Of a stretch of DNA of 64,000 bases, positions 32,876 through 42,321 are shown in pieces (the first letter of the stretch is position 1; each line of letters starts with the position of its first letter). The position numbers and the translations under genes are program-made. The notes below the pieces were generated by a model that did no database searches, was not told the DNA's origin, and saw nothing but the letters and a program-made list of their open reading frames with translations. The stretch comes from Adiantum capillus-veneris (taxonomy: Eukaryota; Streptophyta; Polypodiopsida; Polypodiales; Pteridaceae): NCBI GenBank assembly GCA_014529385.2, contig CM043971.1, forward strand, positions 99,091,985 through 99,155,984, read 5' to 3'.

Positions 32876-33401
32876 ACAACAAAAAGGCATAGATTATGAA
32901 GAGACTTTTGCTCCCACTTGTCGTATTACTACTGTGCGTTTTCTATATGCATTGGCAACTCATTTTGGTTGGGATGTACATCAATGAAACATTGTTACTG
33001 CTTTTTTGAATGGTCACATATTTGTGGAAGTTTATGTAACACAGCCTCGCGGTTTTGTCAAGAAAGGACAAGAGGACAAAGTGTGGAAATGTAACAAGGC
33101 TTTGTATGGGTTGAAGCAATCTTCTCGTGCTTGGTATGAGAAAGTTGACACTCATTTGGTCAAACAAGGCTTTCATAACAGTCCAACAGAAAGCACATTG
33201 TATGTAAAGCGTGAGGGTGATGTACTTCTCATTGTAGTTCTTTATGTAGATGATTTGTTGATCACTGGACCAAATGAGAGACATATTGCTGAATTTAAGG
33301 CTGATTTAAATGCTACTTTGAAGATGAAAGATTTGGGATTGTTCCATCATTACTTGGGTATACAGTTTAAGCAGTGTGATGGTGGTATTGCCTTGTGTTA
33401 G
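32876..33401 (+). pseudogene. Copia reverse transcriptase, 3' part with YVDD
   Basis: Coding resumes after the gypsy insert with Q-K-G-I-D-Y-E-E-T-F-A-P and R-F-L-Y-A-L-A. A TGA follows H-Q near 32,985. Then come T-A-F-L-N-G, A-L-Y-G-L-K-Q-S-S-R-A-W and the active-site Y-V-D-D (33,243-33,254). The frame ends at TAG 33,399-33,401 after H-H-Y-L-G-I-Q. Confidence 0.9.
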
Positions 33402-34198
33402 AAAAGTTACATAGAGATATTGCTATGTAAGTTTGGACTTGAGGATTGCAAACCTATTGCCACTCCCATGGAAAAAAGTTTGAAATTGAGTCTTCATGAT
33501 GCTGGTGATCCTGCTGATGTCACTCTTTACTAAACTGCTATTGGCTGCCTCATTTATGTATGCAACACGAGGCCGGATATTTAGTTTGCAGTCTCACAGG
33601 TTAGCAGATTTATGCATAGCCCAGGGTCTAAGCATTGGCAGGCTGTCAAGAGGATTTTTCACTACTACCTTAGTGGCACTTTACATCTTGGCTTGTTTTA
33701 TACCAAGGGGGGATCATTGCCGCCAGACTTATATGCTTTTTCGGACTCAGTTTGGGCTGGTTGTTTTGACACGCGAGTGTCCACAAGTGGTTTTTGTTTC
33801 ATGCTTGGTAGTTCATGTATATCATGGTTGAGAAAGAAGCAACCTAATGTGGCCACTTCGAGTTGTGAGGCTGAGTACAGGGTAGTCTTCACAACTATGA
33901 TTGAGTGTGTATGGCTCAGCTTATGGATGATTTGGGTGTTTGATAGGACACTGCCAACACTATCTACACTGACAGTCAGAGCGCATTGGCAATTGCGAGG
34001 AACCCAATGTTTCATGCTCCCTCAAAGCACATTGAGGTGCATTACCACTATGTCAGGGAGAGGCTCTCAGCAGGAGAGATCAACTTGGCTTATGTGCCAA
34101 CACAAGACAACCTTGTAGATCTTTTCACAAAGGCATTGTCTTGTGAGAAGCTGAAAGGTTTTCGCAAAGCTTTCGGCTTACTCCCCTTTGTGGACTGA
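33402..34198 (+). pseudogene. Copia RNase H region
   Basis: After two further stops (Y-*-T-A-I-G near 33,532 and D-I-*-F-A near 33,583) the frame has Y-A-F-S-D-S-V-W-A-G (first Asp), S-S-C-E-A-E-Y (Glu) and, after a frameshift near 33,935, Y-T-D-S-Q-S-A-L (Asp), then K-H-I-E-V-H-Y-H-Y-V-R-E and D-L-F-T-K-A-L. These are the ordered motifs of copia RNase H, which removes the RNA strand during cDNA synthesis. It ends at TGA 34,196-34,198. Confidence 0.9.
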
Positions 34199-34261
34199 TC
34201 ATGTCCTCAGGGCATGGCACTTCCCTTTACTCATGTGCCAGCTCTCATTCACCACATCACT

Positions 34262-34275
34262 CCAGGGGGGATTTT
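34262..34275 (+). other. Copia polypurine tract
   Basis: CCAGGGGGGA followed by T residues sits just before the 3' LTR, the usual place of the plus-strand primer. Confidence 0.75.
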
Positions 34276-34502
34276 TGTTACCATATACATGTGGTAGTGA
34301 TGTGTGTGAACACAGTAGGACCGCCGGGGCATTTTTTCCCTCTTTAGGAGGTTTTTTCCTTCGTGCATTGTATATACGCCCATCACTCTAGGGCTATCAA
34401 TCTTTCCATTGCACACTAAGTAACACACTCTCTATTGTGTGCCTTGAGCTTCCTTCATCTTCTCCAAGCTGTGTGCGTTTCTCTACAACCCTAATTCCAA
34501 CA
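34276..34502 (+). repeat. Copia 3' LTR
   Basis: A 227-bp copy of the 5' LTR, followed directly by the GAACT duplication at 34,503-34,507. Confidence 0.95.
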
Positions 34503-34507
34503 GAACT

Positions 34508-35730
34508 TTTGATTCACAAAGCTCCATCTTGCATAAGAAAGTTCAAGAAAGGATGTAAAAGCATAACCTTCCTCTCTTTGAATGTAACTTTCAGCAATGT
34601 GCACAAAGTTCTAAGTTTTATCCAGCAGTTGATGCAGCCTTTGGGGAAGAATTTTGTCTGGAGTCATCCACTCCAACATGTTGCTATGCATCTCCAAAAA
34701 TCAGGCCGTCAATGGTGAGTGAGCCTACGCTCCAAGTAGAACCTTCAAAGACTTGGAAAACATTCCGAGTTGCTATTATGAAGCAATTCTTATCCAGTGG
34801 GGCTTTCAACCAAGTGCTTATGGCATGGTGAAGCCTAAAGCTTGATGATGGAGTGAACATGCAAAAATATGAGGAGAAGTTTTGGGATCTACATCTCAAA
34901 GATATAGTATACAAGCACATCAACTTCTCGTAGCAAAAGCAACAATTCTTTGATGGGACCCTTGAAAATTGGAGAAACTATATTAAGACCTGATACTATT
35001 TTGGAGGTTATCTGCCACTCAATGGTAGCCTCCAACATCAAATTCCAAGCCAAATAATGAGAGAAACAAGCCACAAGAGAAAGGAAGAAATTCAAATCAA
35101 AGTGTTCCTAGCAAAATTGGGAAGCTTAAAACAAATCTAGCTACCAAGGTAAAAATCGATTATCTCTTGAAGATATAGAGCCTTATCATATGGATAATAG
35201 ATGTTTGAAATGTAGTGAACAAGGTCATTCTTGTCGTGCATGCCCTCAAAACCATGCAATGAAAGAACCCCTAGAAGTACAATGGCATTTGTTTAAGAGG
35301 AGTGTGGTCTTCCACCTGGAAGTCCCTTATGTTATGCATGGAAAAAAGTGAGGGAACATGATGTACTCATCCTCTTTGATTCCAGCTCCACACACAATTA
35401 TATATATATGTGGGATTATCATTAAAGCTAGGGATACATGCTCATGAGCTGAGACAAACATATGCTGTTGAAGGACTCTTTGAAGTCCAAGAGACTCTTG
35501 TCACACCTTTGATTGGAAAGTTAAGGCTTCCATTTCAAGGGTAAGTGGACAAAGAGAATTTTCTCATCTCTCCACTCAAGAATGAGGTTGTTTTGCTTGG
35601 AGCATCGTGGGTAGATCGTACGTTACTTCCATCAAAGTTTCTAGAGAGGTTGGTAGCATTTCAACACAAGGGTAGAGACATTACTCTATGAGTCAATGAG
35701 AAGGGGCACATGAGTTGAGGTTCGGATTTG
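34508..35730 (+). pseudogene. Chromovirus-like gag and protease fragment
   Basis: The translated pieces match the better preserved copy at 57.9-59.1 kb: K-F-K-K-G-C-K-S-I-T-F-L, V-L-S-F-I-Q-Q, K-Y-E-E-K-F-W-D-L-H-L-K, the knuckle C-L-K-C-S-E-Q-G-H-S-C-R-A-C (near 35,202-35,244) and a protease start with D-S-S-S-T-H-N-Y near 35,380, then V-V-L-L-G-A-S-W near 35,590. Many stops and frameshifts break it. The copia element inserted at its left edge, so part of its 5' sequence may lie before 19,316, though I see no clear match there. It joins LINE sequence near 35,830. Confidence 0.7.
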
Positions 35731-35828
35731 ACCTTTGGAGTGAGATTTTTTTTGGAGTCTCTCACTCCCCTTTTGTCTCCCTCTACCTCTCCCTATCTCA
35801 CCTCCCCCACCCCACCCCCTCTCTCTCT

Positions 35829-36385
35829 GCTACATGATGCCTCAATAGACTCCCAAGTGGATGAAGCTTTTCCACAATGCCAATGTATTACAGCTTGGGA
35901 AGAATCCGATGGGTCATGCTTTATACATTACACCACCCATATTGCTGCCGACTACAAAACTATGTTTTTCCTTGAAAGAGGAAACCTTAACTCACCCTTA
36001 CATGCTTGAACCTATCCCTTATAAACAATATGCACTATCACAGCCATTCAGCTTAGCTCTCACTTCCTTCAATGCAAGATAGGGTGTTGGGGCAATGGAG
36101 AAGATTCAAATCGATTATGCAATTATGCTCATTGTAAGTTCAAGAGTCTTGAGTACCACAAACTTCTATAGTGCTCGACTTTTGGTCACATCCGAACTTA
36201 CTTCCCTCACATTTTTAGCCATGACTTATACCTACACACTTTCCTCTTCTAGCCACATTGTGGGCTCTCCATTGCGACTCTCATCACCACAATTTTGGAA
36301 CATCCAGAATCACTTTTCAACCGCACATATTTCATCACATGTAACTTTGGTCCCATAGGTCATATTTGACCTCCGAGGACGATAA

Positions 36386-36390
<5 letters not shown>
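35829..36390 (+). pseudogene. 5'-truncated LINE 3' end
   Basis: It begins CTACATGATGC(C/T)TCAAT and follows 45,153-45,716 almost base for base, including the coding stretch I-D-S-Q-V-D-E-A-F, the C-x2-C/H-type end of ORF2 and the terminal GATAATTAAAT. It is a short, 5'-truncated copy of the LINE family at 42.3-45.7 kb, as left by incomplete target-primed reverse transcription. Confidence 0.75.
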
Positions 36391-36442
<52 letters not shown>

Positions 36443-36461
36443 CCCCCCCCCCCCCCCCCCC
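36391..36461. repeat. (TC)n then (C)n at the LINE 3' end
   Basis: TC units run from 36,391 to 36,440 and change into about 21 C. They start immediately after the LINE terminus. Confidence 0.95.
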
Positions 36462-36540
36462 GATTTGGATGATCTATAGCCTCAATCAAAGAGCATGACA
36501 CCCTCTACGTATCGATGTAAAGACATAAATTTTTAGAGTT

Positions 36541-36948
36541 ATGGAAGGCGTTTCTGTAGTAGCATTTCCAAAGGGAACAGGTTTAAGAATGTTGAATCTA
36601 CAATGTCTTCCAACACTCGGAAAGGGTTCTTCTTCTTCAACAAGGTCCACAACCATTGTGGAAAATGATCCAAAATCTCCTAAGTGTGGAGATAGCAACA
36701 CAACCACCCAACCAACGACGTCAAAAACCATGATCATGGCATACTTGGTATCGTTGCAAGAGACTGTAAACAAACAAGGCAAAGACTTACGAGCACTTGC
36801 AATTGAAAATGGCACACTAAGGATACTTGTGGTGGAGAATGAGAATCTCAAGAGGACACTTGATATCCAAACAACACGTTTGATGCAACTTGAAGAGGAG
36901 GTAGCAAGACGACGATGCTCATTTGCGTACTTCTTATATCGATGTTGA
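36541..36948 (+). CDS. Hypothetical ORF with a coiled coil
   Basis: An intact ATG-to-stop ORF of 135 codons. The first half is Ser/Thr-rich with no motif I know. Residues 75-125 form a likely coiled coil (V-S-L-Q-E-T-V-N-K-Q-G-K-D-L, then V-E-N-E-N-L-K-R-T-L and L-M-Q-L-E-E-E-V-A). The last residues overlap the edge of the minus-strand gypsy integrase, so the natural C-terminus may have been cut off. It may be a gag N-terminus or ORF1 fragment. Function unknown. Confidence 0.35.
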   Translation: MEGVSVVAFPKGTGLRMLNLQCLPTLGKGSSSSTRSTTIVENDPKSPKCGDSNTTTQPTTSKTMIMAYLVSLQETVNKQGKDLRALAIENGTLRILVVENENLKRTLDIQTTRLMQLEEEVARRRCSFAYFLYRC

Positions 36949-37660
36949 GCTTGCTTAACATTTTGTCGGCTACATTTTGTCGAGCAACTCGAAGCATGTC
37001 AAAATGGTCTTGGAGAAAATCCTTCGCTTGCTGTGTCTTCTTCTTAGCCAACCCCACCGTAACGGGTGATCTAGGTTGAAATCCATACAGAAGCATAAAT
37101 GGACTAAACCTTGTAGTCACATGCTTTGAACTATTATAAGCAAATTCCAATATAGGTAAGTAGTCTTTCCAATTGGTTTTCTTCTTGCTAACGTACGCTC
37201 GTAGCATATCCTCTAGCACTTGATTAACTCTTTCTGTTCGACCATCCATTTCTGGATGATCAGCCGTACTTAGATTAAGTTTAGTTTTCAACTTTTGGAA
37301 CACAGCTCTCCAGAAGTGATTATCGAACTTTCAATCTCTGTCACTAATGATACTAGCTGGAAGACCGTAGAGTTTATATATATGCTCTACAAATAGCCAT
37401 GCTAATTTCGGTGTCTTAATCGTAGTCTTAGTGGAAATGAATCGACCTATCTTTGTGAGACGGTCTACAATTACCCAAATGAAATCATGGCCACGATTTG
37501 TAGTAGGTAGTCCTACTACAAAATCCATAGAGATACTCTCCTACTTACCTTGTGAAATCTCTAAAGGATGTAAAAGGCCACCTACCTTGAGGCGCTCTGC
37601 GTTATAACTTGGCATTGTTGGCAGTTTAATACGTACTCTTGAACATCATGACGTAAGCCC
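36949..37660 (-). pseudogene. Gypsy integrase (minus-strand element)
   Basis: Two frames read M-D-F-V-V-G-L-P (first Asp), W-V-I-V-D-R-L-T-K, I-I-S-D-R-D (second Asp), a stop, then A-D-H-P-E-M-D-G-R-T-E-R-V-N-Q (Glu) and Y-N-S-S-K-H-V-T-T-R-F-S-P-F. The D-D-E triad is present, but a stop near 37,331 and loss of the C-terminal end disable it. Confidence 0.85.
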
Positions 37661-37696
37661 GACCAATAAAATTGCTGTTGAACTAAGGCATACATC

Positions 37697-38548
37697 TTAG
37701 TCACGTCTTACGAATACCTGGATGACCAACACTTGAACTATCGTGACACTCAAATAAGATTTGGTGCCTAGTGTCTGAGTCCTTTGGCACACATACTCTA
37801 CCTTTGTGGAGTATGTAGCCATCATCAATGGAAAAATTCTTCCATCACTTAAGCTTTCCTGAGTAGGGGTGGAACTCTGTGTGTTGGAGTTTTTATCTGC
37901 GCGTGCAGAGACATGTTGATTTGGCTGTTCAGAGACATATGACTGTGAGGGATCCCTTTTTAAAACTGCACTCCACACTTTAGCATATGATTGATGTTGT
38001 GCACACTTGCCACGTAATGACTCCAAAAATCCACTCTTTAGTTTTGTAAAAGCAAGTGAATTAATATGAGGCATGCAACTTAGTGCATCTGCTACTACAT
38101 TATATCGCCCCTTGTGATATCGTAGCTTACAATCATAATCTTGAAGGATTTGTGCCCATCTAGCTTTACGGCCCTTCAAGTCTGTTTAAGTAGTAAACCA
38201 TTTGATACTCTCATGGTCAAAAGCTACTTCAAACCTGGCACCATATAAATAGTGTCGCCACTTTCGTAAAGCGTGAATTATGGCATAGAGCTCTCTCTCA
38301 TAAACAAAATAATTTTGTTGAGCTCTATTTAATTTTTTACTTTCAAAGGCTATAGGTCTTCCCTCCTGGAGAAGTACCGCACCAATGGCTTTATCACTAG
38401 CATCAATCTCTACCACAAACGGCTTAAGTGGGTCGACGATTGCTAGGATGGGAGCACTGGCTATAGCTACCTTAAGCTGTTCGAAACTGTGTTTTTGGGC
38501 TTCTTCCCAAGAAAAGGTCTTACCTTTTGCTTTAAGTTGATCCGTCAT
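37697..38548 (-). pseudogene. Gypsy RNase H and linker (minus-strand element)
   Basis: The product shows F-V-V-E-I-D-A-S-D-K-A-I-G-A-V-L (Asp), Y-E-R-E-L-Y-A-I (Glu), A-F-D-H-E-S-I-K-W (Asp), and then after one stop near 38,181 R-Y-N-V-V-A-D-A-L-S. This is the RNase H domain that degrades template RNA. The stop between the two parts is the only break. Confidence 0.85.
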
Positions 38549-39311
38549 AGGAACAGTGATTTTGGCATAGTCACGGATATACTGTCAATAAAATCCAGCC
38601 ATGCCTAGAAATATTTGAAGCTCCTCAACCGTGTTGGGATGTGGCCATCGAAGAATGGCAGCGACCTTGTCAGTGTCCATCTTGATGCCAGAATAAGAGA
38701 TCGCATGACCAAGGTAATGTATCTCTGTTTTAAAGAAATCGCACTTGCTTTGCTTACCATACAACACGTGAGCTCGTAGCTGCTCGAACACTAATCGTAA
38801 GTGTTCTATGTGTTCATCTTGAGTCTTACTGTGAATTTGAATGTCATCAAGGAAAACCACTACACTTTTTCCAAGATGGGGACGTAAGACACTATCCATG
38901 AGTGTCATAAATGTAGATGGAGCATTAATTAGACCAAAAGGCATAACCAAAAATTCAAAATGCCCGAACCGTGTTCTAAAGACGGTTTTGGAGATATCTT
39001 GTAGTAGGATACGCACCTAGTGGTATCCTGAATGAAGATCTATCTTTGTATAGTATCTTGCCTAGTGGAGTTGATCAAACAAATCATCCACTCGAGGTAG
39101 AGGATACTTGTTCTTGATGGTTATCGCATTTAATCCGCGATAATCTACGCACATGCCCATCGCTAGTACCATCTTTCTTTTTTACCAATAGAATTGACGA
39201 TGCCCAAGGCGAAGTGCTAGGTCTAATGAAACCACGAGTGAGGTAGTCAGCCAACTGACTCTCAACCTCCTTGGCTTCTTTAGCACTCAAACGATAAGGT
39301 GGTTTACTCAC
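38549..39311 (-). pseudogene. Gypsy reverse transcriptase (minus-strand element)
   Basis: The N-terminal piece has P-P-Y-R-L-S-A-K-E, L-T-R-G-F-I-R-P-S and [13 protein letters not shown], then a frameshift near 39,160. The main piece has T-R-F-G-H-F-E-F-L-V-M-P-F-G-L and the active-site block V-V-V-F-L-D-D, then Y-L-G-H-A-I-S. One stop near 38,583 separates it from RNase H. The catalytic Asp pair is intact. Confidence 0.85.
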
Positions 39312-39355
39312 CGGTTTAGTTGCCGTGCAAAAGGAGAAAGTAAACTAGAGTTCTG

Positions 39356-40153
39356 CTAGGATGGAGAATCTTGTAATTCCTGTAATATTTGTTTTACAAC
39401 AATTGCATGTTGCTCTATAGAATTGCAATTGAGAGCACTTTGCTCCTTATATTTGTTAACACTTTGTTTATCAGTAGAATTCATTGCACTTTGCATACAA
39501 TTACTAGAATTCACCGCACTTTGCTCTTGAGAATTCACAAGACTTGGAGACAAGCAGTAACACAAAAAGACTTCATCTATTAAATTTGATTTCTGTAAAA
39601 TAGAAAGCTCGGCTGTACATATAAGAGGTGCAGATGGTATATTTTTCTCACCAAGCAAAAGCACATGTTTACCATTTGCCATAAAGGATAAGGAGTTGTG
39701 TTCATAACTAGTGTGCAATGTGTTTCCTAAACCATGCAGCCACTCCCGTCCTAAAACCACATCAGCACGATCCATGTTCATAACTTGGAAGTTAAGGGTC
39801 ATCGTATGATCTTGAACCATAAGCTCAACCCCTCGAACTACCGTGTCTCGTACTTCTTTATCATTCCCAGACATCTGCTCCACCACATACTTGTGAGAGT
39901 AGGGAGTTTGTGTAAGCTTCAATTTCTTGACTAGCTTACAGTTCAAGAAGTTATGAGTTACACCATCATCCACTAAAATACGAACATGTTGTCCGTTAAT
40001 AGTGCCATGCATGCGAATCAAATCATGGGGGCCAAAGGTGGGCTGCCACATTGAAGCAGGCACACAACACTTGTGCTTTTCTTCCATATGAATAACCTCT
40101 ACAACACAATATTTAGGAGATGAATCTAATGTGAGGCGTTGCACCGTGTGCAT
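39356..40153 (-). CDS. Gypsy aspartic protease ORF with Gln-Ser repeats (minus-strand element)
   Basis: This 265-codon ORF starts with ATG. A retropepsin fold is shown by I-L-V-D-D-G-V-T-H-N-F-L-N at about 60-70 and A-D-V-V-L-G-R-E-W-L near 135-144. The active-site triplet is D-D-G instead of the usual D-S-G or D-T-G. The C-terminal third has imperfect repeats of E-Q-S-A-V-N-S, M-Q-S-A-M-N-S, K-Q-S-V-N-K and E-Q-S-A-L-N, which are not typical of the family. It would process the polyprotein. Whether D-D-G is active is unknown. Confidence 0.75.
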   Translation of the reverse strand: MHTVQRLTLDSSPKYCVVEVIHMEEKHKCCVPASMWQPTFGPHDLIRMHGTINGQHVRILVDDGVTHNFLNCKLVKKLKLTQTPYSHKYVVEQMSGNDKEVRDTVVRGVELMVQDHTMTLNFQVMNMDRADVVLGREWLHGLGNTLHTSYEHNSLSFMANGKHVLLLGEKNIPSAPLICTAELSILQKSNLIDEVFLCYCLSPSLVNSQEQSAVNSSNCMQSAMNSTDKQSVNKYKEQSALNCNSIEQHAIVVKQILQELQDSPS

Positions 40154-41191
40154 GGCCTTTTATTTGCCTTGAAAAAGAGGACAAATCTTTCTTGTTATGT
40201 TGGTCCGAAAGACATCTAAAACACAAATTGTGTTTCTTTGCATGTTCAAAATCAGTAGTGCTGAGAGACCCACGTGGAGTATCTCGTGATTGCTTAGGCT
40301 TCTTAGCCTCTTGTGGGCGTGGAGAGGTAGATTGTCTCTCTTTCCTCTTGGAACGTGTGGGAGATCTACCTCGCCATTGGCTCTTAGCCACATTGCTATT
40401 AGCAAAATTATTCTTAGAGTAGGGAACGTTTCCTTTCCTCTCTTGGTCATCATCATATCTTTGCGCATGACCGATGGCTTCTTCCAAAGTTTTTGGATGT
40501 TGGGTCTTGACATGGAGACAATAGTCTTTGTCAAGACTCCTATTAAAACCCCGTATCTTTTGGAATTTATCTAGACTTCTAGTTTTAATATGATTTCCCA
40601 ATACTTTGAAAGGTATTGTGTGAGAGAGAGGCCAGACATGCGGCATGCATCCCATGCTAACCAATTCTTATCTTCTTCATTGGATTTCAAAAACTCTTTG
40701 GAGAAAGAAGCTTGAAATGCAGCCCAAGACGGAGGACGAGCATCTATTGGAAATATTATCCACCACTTATAGGCCTTGCATTTAAGAGATAGACTTGTTT
40801 CCACAGCCGTCTTTATATTCGGGTGGTGTCTCAATCTATGAATATCACTCCATTTGTGTAAGAACATATTGACCGTATCCTTGTTGCGATCACGCTCTTC
40901 CTCGTGAAACTCAGGAATGGTGATATTCTTAAGTAATGCATTGCTACCTTCTGCAGCACTTGTCTCTTGGACTCCTTGAGTCGTGAGAGCTTGGTTCCCT
41001 TGAACCGTGCCACTTGTGGCTCCTTGAGTCATCTGTGAATTCATAAATTTCAGAAGTAACTCCGTAAGATTGGTAACATTTTCATTGAGTGCAGAGAGGT
41101 TGCTTTCAAGTACGCTTTGGAGATGTTCCAAAGTCTTGAAAAAAGACATATCTACAAGCCCATGATCTACTAGATCATCATCATCATGCAT
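40113..41191 (-). pseudogene. Gypsy gag (minus-strand element)
   Basis: From ATG 41,191 the capsid-like part (M-H-D-D-D-D-L-V-D-H-G) contains F-L-H-K-W-S-D-I-H, Y-K-W-W-I-I-F and W-A-A-F-Q-A-S-F-S-K-E-F, typical of retrotransposon gag domains. It stops near 40,571 after Q-Y-L-S-K-Y-W-E, and a second frame continues with an Arg/Ser-rich linker and a zinc knuckle C-F-R-C-L-S-D-Q-H-N-K-K near 40,200. The last Cys of the knuckle is displaced by a one-base frameshift. Confidence 0.8.
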
Positions 41192-41661
41192 ATTAGTGCA
41201 ACATCACCCGTGGTGCCTTGATTTTGGTCTACGTGCTCAAAATCAAACGTGTGTGTAGGTGGGATATCCTCACTGGCCATGGTAAACACACACTAATGCA
41301 AAGAGAGAAAAAAAAACGACAACTTGTACCTTGAGAAATTGAAGTCTTTGTGTTTTGTATGCTCCGCAAATTGCGTTGCATGCGAACCTTGCCTTGCAAA
41401 AATTTGAGCACTTCAACACTTTTCGTTCGTTGTAAGAACACCTTTGATGATTCTCCATAAAAACCCATAGTTTTTGTGAAGGTTTTTGTTCACTTTGAAG
41501 CTACCTCTTTGAGGAAAAAAGAATTTTTGGAAGAAAACTTGCCTTCCTCCAAGAAGTGAAAAAGAAGGATGAAGCTACTTCCTTAAAGTTTGAAGCTTTC
41601 CATTTCCTTCTAGTTTTCCTTTCAACACAAGTAGGCTATCTTTCCTTGTTATACACAACAA

Positions 41662-41735
41662 GGGTCAATAGCTTAATGGTAAAGTGTTGGCCTCTTACCC
41701 TTATGGGGTGGGTTCAACCCTCCTTCATGCAAGGG
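41662..41735 (+). other. tRNA-like segment with pol III A and B boxes (possible SINE head)
   Basis: TAGCTTAATGG at 41,669-41,679 fits the A-box pattern TRGYNNARNGG, and GTTCAACCC at 41,712-41,720 fits the B-box pattern GWTCRANNC, with about 32 bp between. I could not fold a clean cloverleaf with a paired acceptor stem, so a functional tRNA is unlikely. A tRNA-derived SINE or tRNA fragment in the gypsy leader is a better guess. Confidence 0.4.
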
Positions 41736-42006
41736 TTAAGCGGGCCTTCTTACGTGCGCAGCCAATGGTGCCAATGAAAGCCTTCGGAGCCTCGATGTTG
41801 TCGAGTTATCGATGATTTTGCCTTAGTCGCTCATTGTGGAGGGCGTAGTTGGGGCGATTGTCTCTGTCTGTCCACGTGCTGCGTACAGGAAAGCGTGTCT
41901 ATCTTGTTTTGTTGCACAGTGGAGACGTCGCTGTCTGCTAAACGTGGGAGAGAAGCAGAGAGTCACACGTACATGCAACCCGCTTTTAGCCTCCTCCCAA
42001 AAATAG

Positions 42007-42019
42007 CTCGGATACCAGT
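42007..42019 (-). other. Primer binding site of the minus-strand gypsy element
   Basis: On the minus strand TGGTATCCGAGC closely resembles TGGTATCAGAGC, complementary to initiator tRNA-Met, and follows a likely LTR end (TTCA). This places the 5' LTR remnant above 42,021. Confidence 0.55.
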
Positions 42020-42321
42020 GAAAGGGTCGGTGGTAATGCATGTGCTAGTCTCCACCCAATCGTGCTATCTTATAGCCTCCCCCTAGCGTACACACTGTCC
42101 GGTCGTGCCGGTGGCCTTGCCCATGAGACCCATGCCCTTATAGATAAAAAATGTTTTATATGTGAAGATTTCACTATTAAGCAACAAAATATGCGTCGCA
42201 AGGCATATAAGGAAAAGAATAAGAAAAGCAAGGAGATCTCTCATGAAGAAAATGTGCCCAAGGAGGAGGCAAGTCCCTCAAGAAAATAGGGATGCATGAC
42301 CTATGAGACCGAGTTACAATT

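Larger units (their letters stand above)
19321..34502 (+). mobile_element. Ty1/copia LTR retrotransposon, interrupted by a gypsy element
   Basis: Two 227-bp LTRs that start TGTTACC and end CCAACA, a GAACT target duplication, a TTGATATCAGAGC primer site and copia-order coding (gag, protease, integrase, RT, RNase H) define it. Removing the gypsy insert and one ACAAC copy leaves about 5.1 kb, a normal copia length. The two LTRs differ at about 13 positions by eye (near 6%), so it is an older insertion. Stops and frameshifts occur in every domain. Confidence 0.95.
36949..42021 (-). mobile_element. Ty3/gypsy retrotransposon, minus strand, lacking intact LTRs
   Basis: On the minus strand the order is primer site (about 42,010), leader, gag, protease, RT, RNase H and integrase. 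The element is cut in the integrase C-terminus near 36,950, and no 3' LTR is seen. The 5' LTR survives at most as a stub above 42,021, where LINE sequence soon follows. Coding is broken by a handful of stops and shifts only, so it is moderately old. Confidence 0.8.

Noticed and set aside
33698-34015. Minus-strand 105-codon frame inside the copia RNase H
   Set aside because: It is the antisense shadow of a real coding region with good RNase H motifs on the plus strand.
41662-41735. A functional tRNA gene
   Set aside because: The A and B boxes fit, but acceptor and anticodon stems do not pair well and no clear anticodon loop can be placed.
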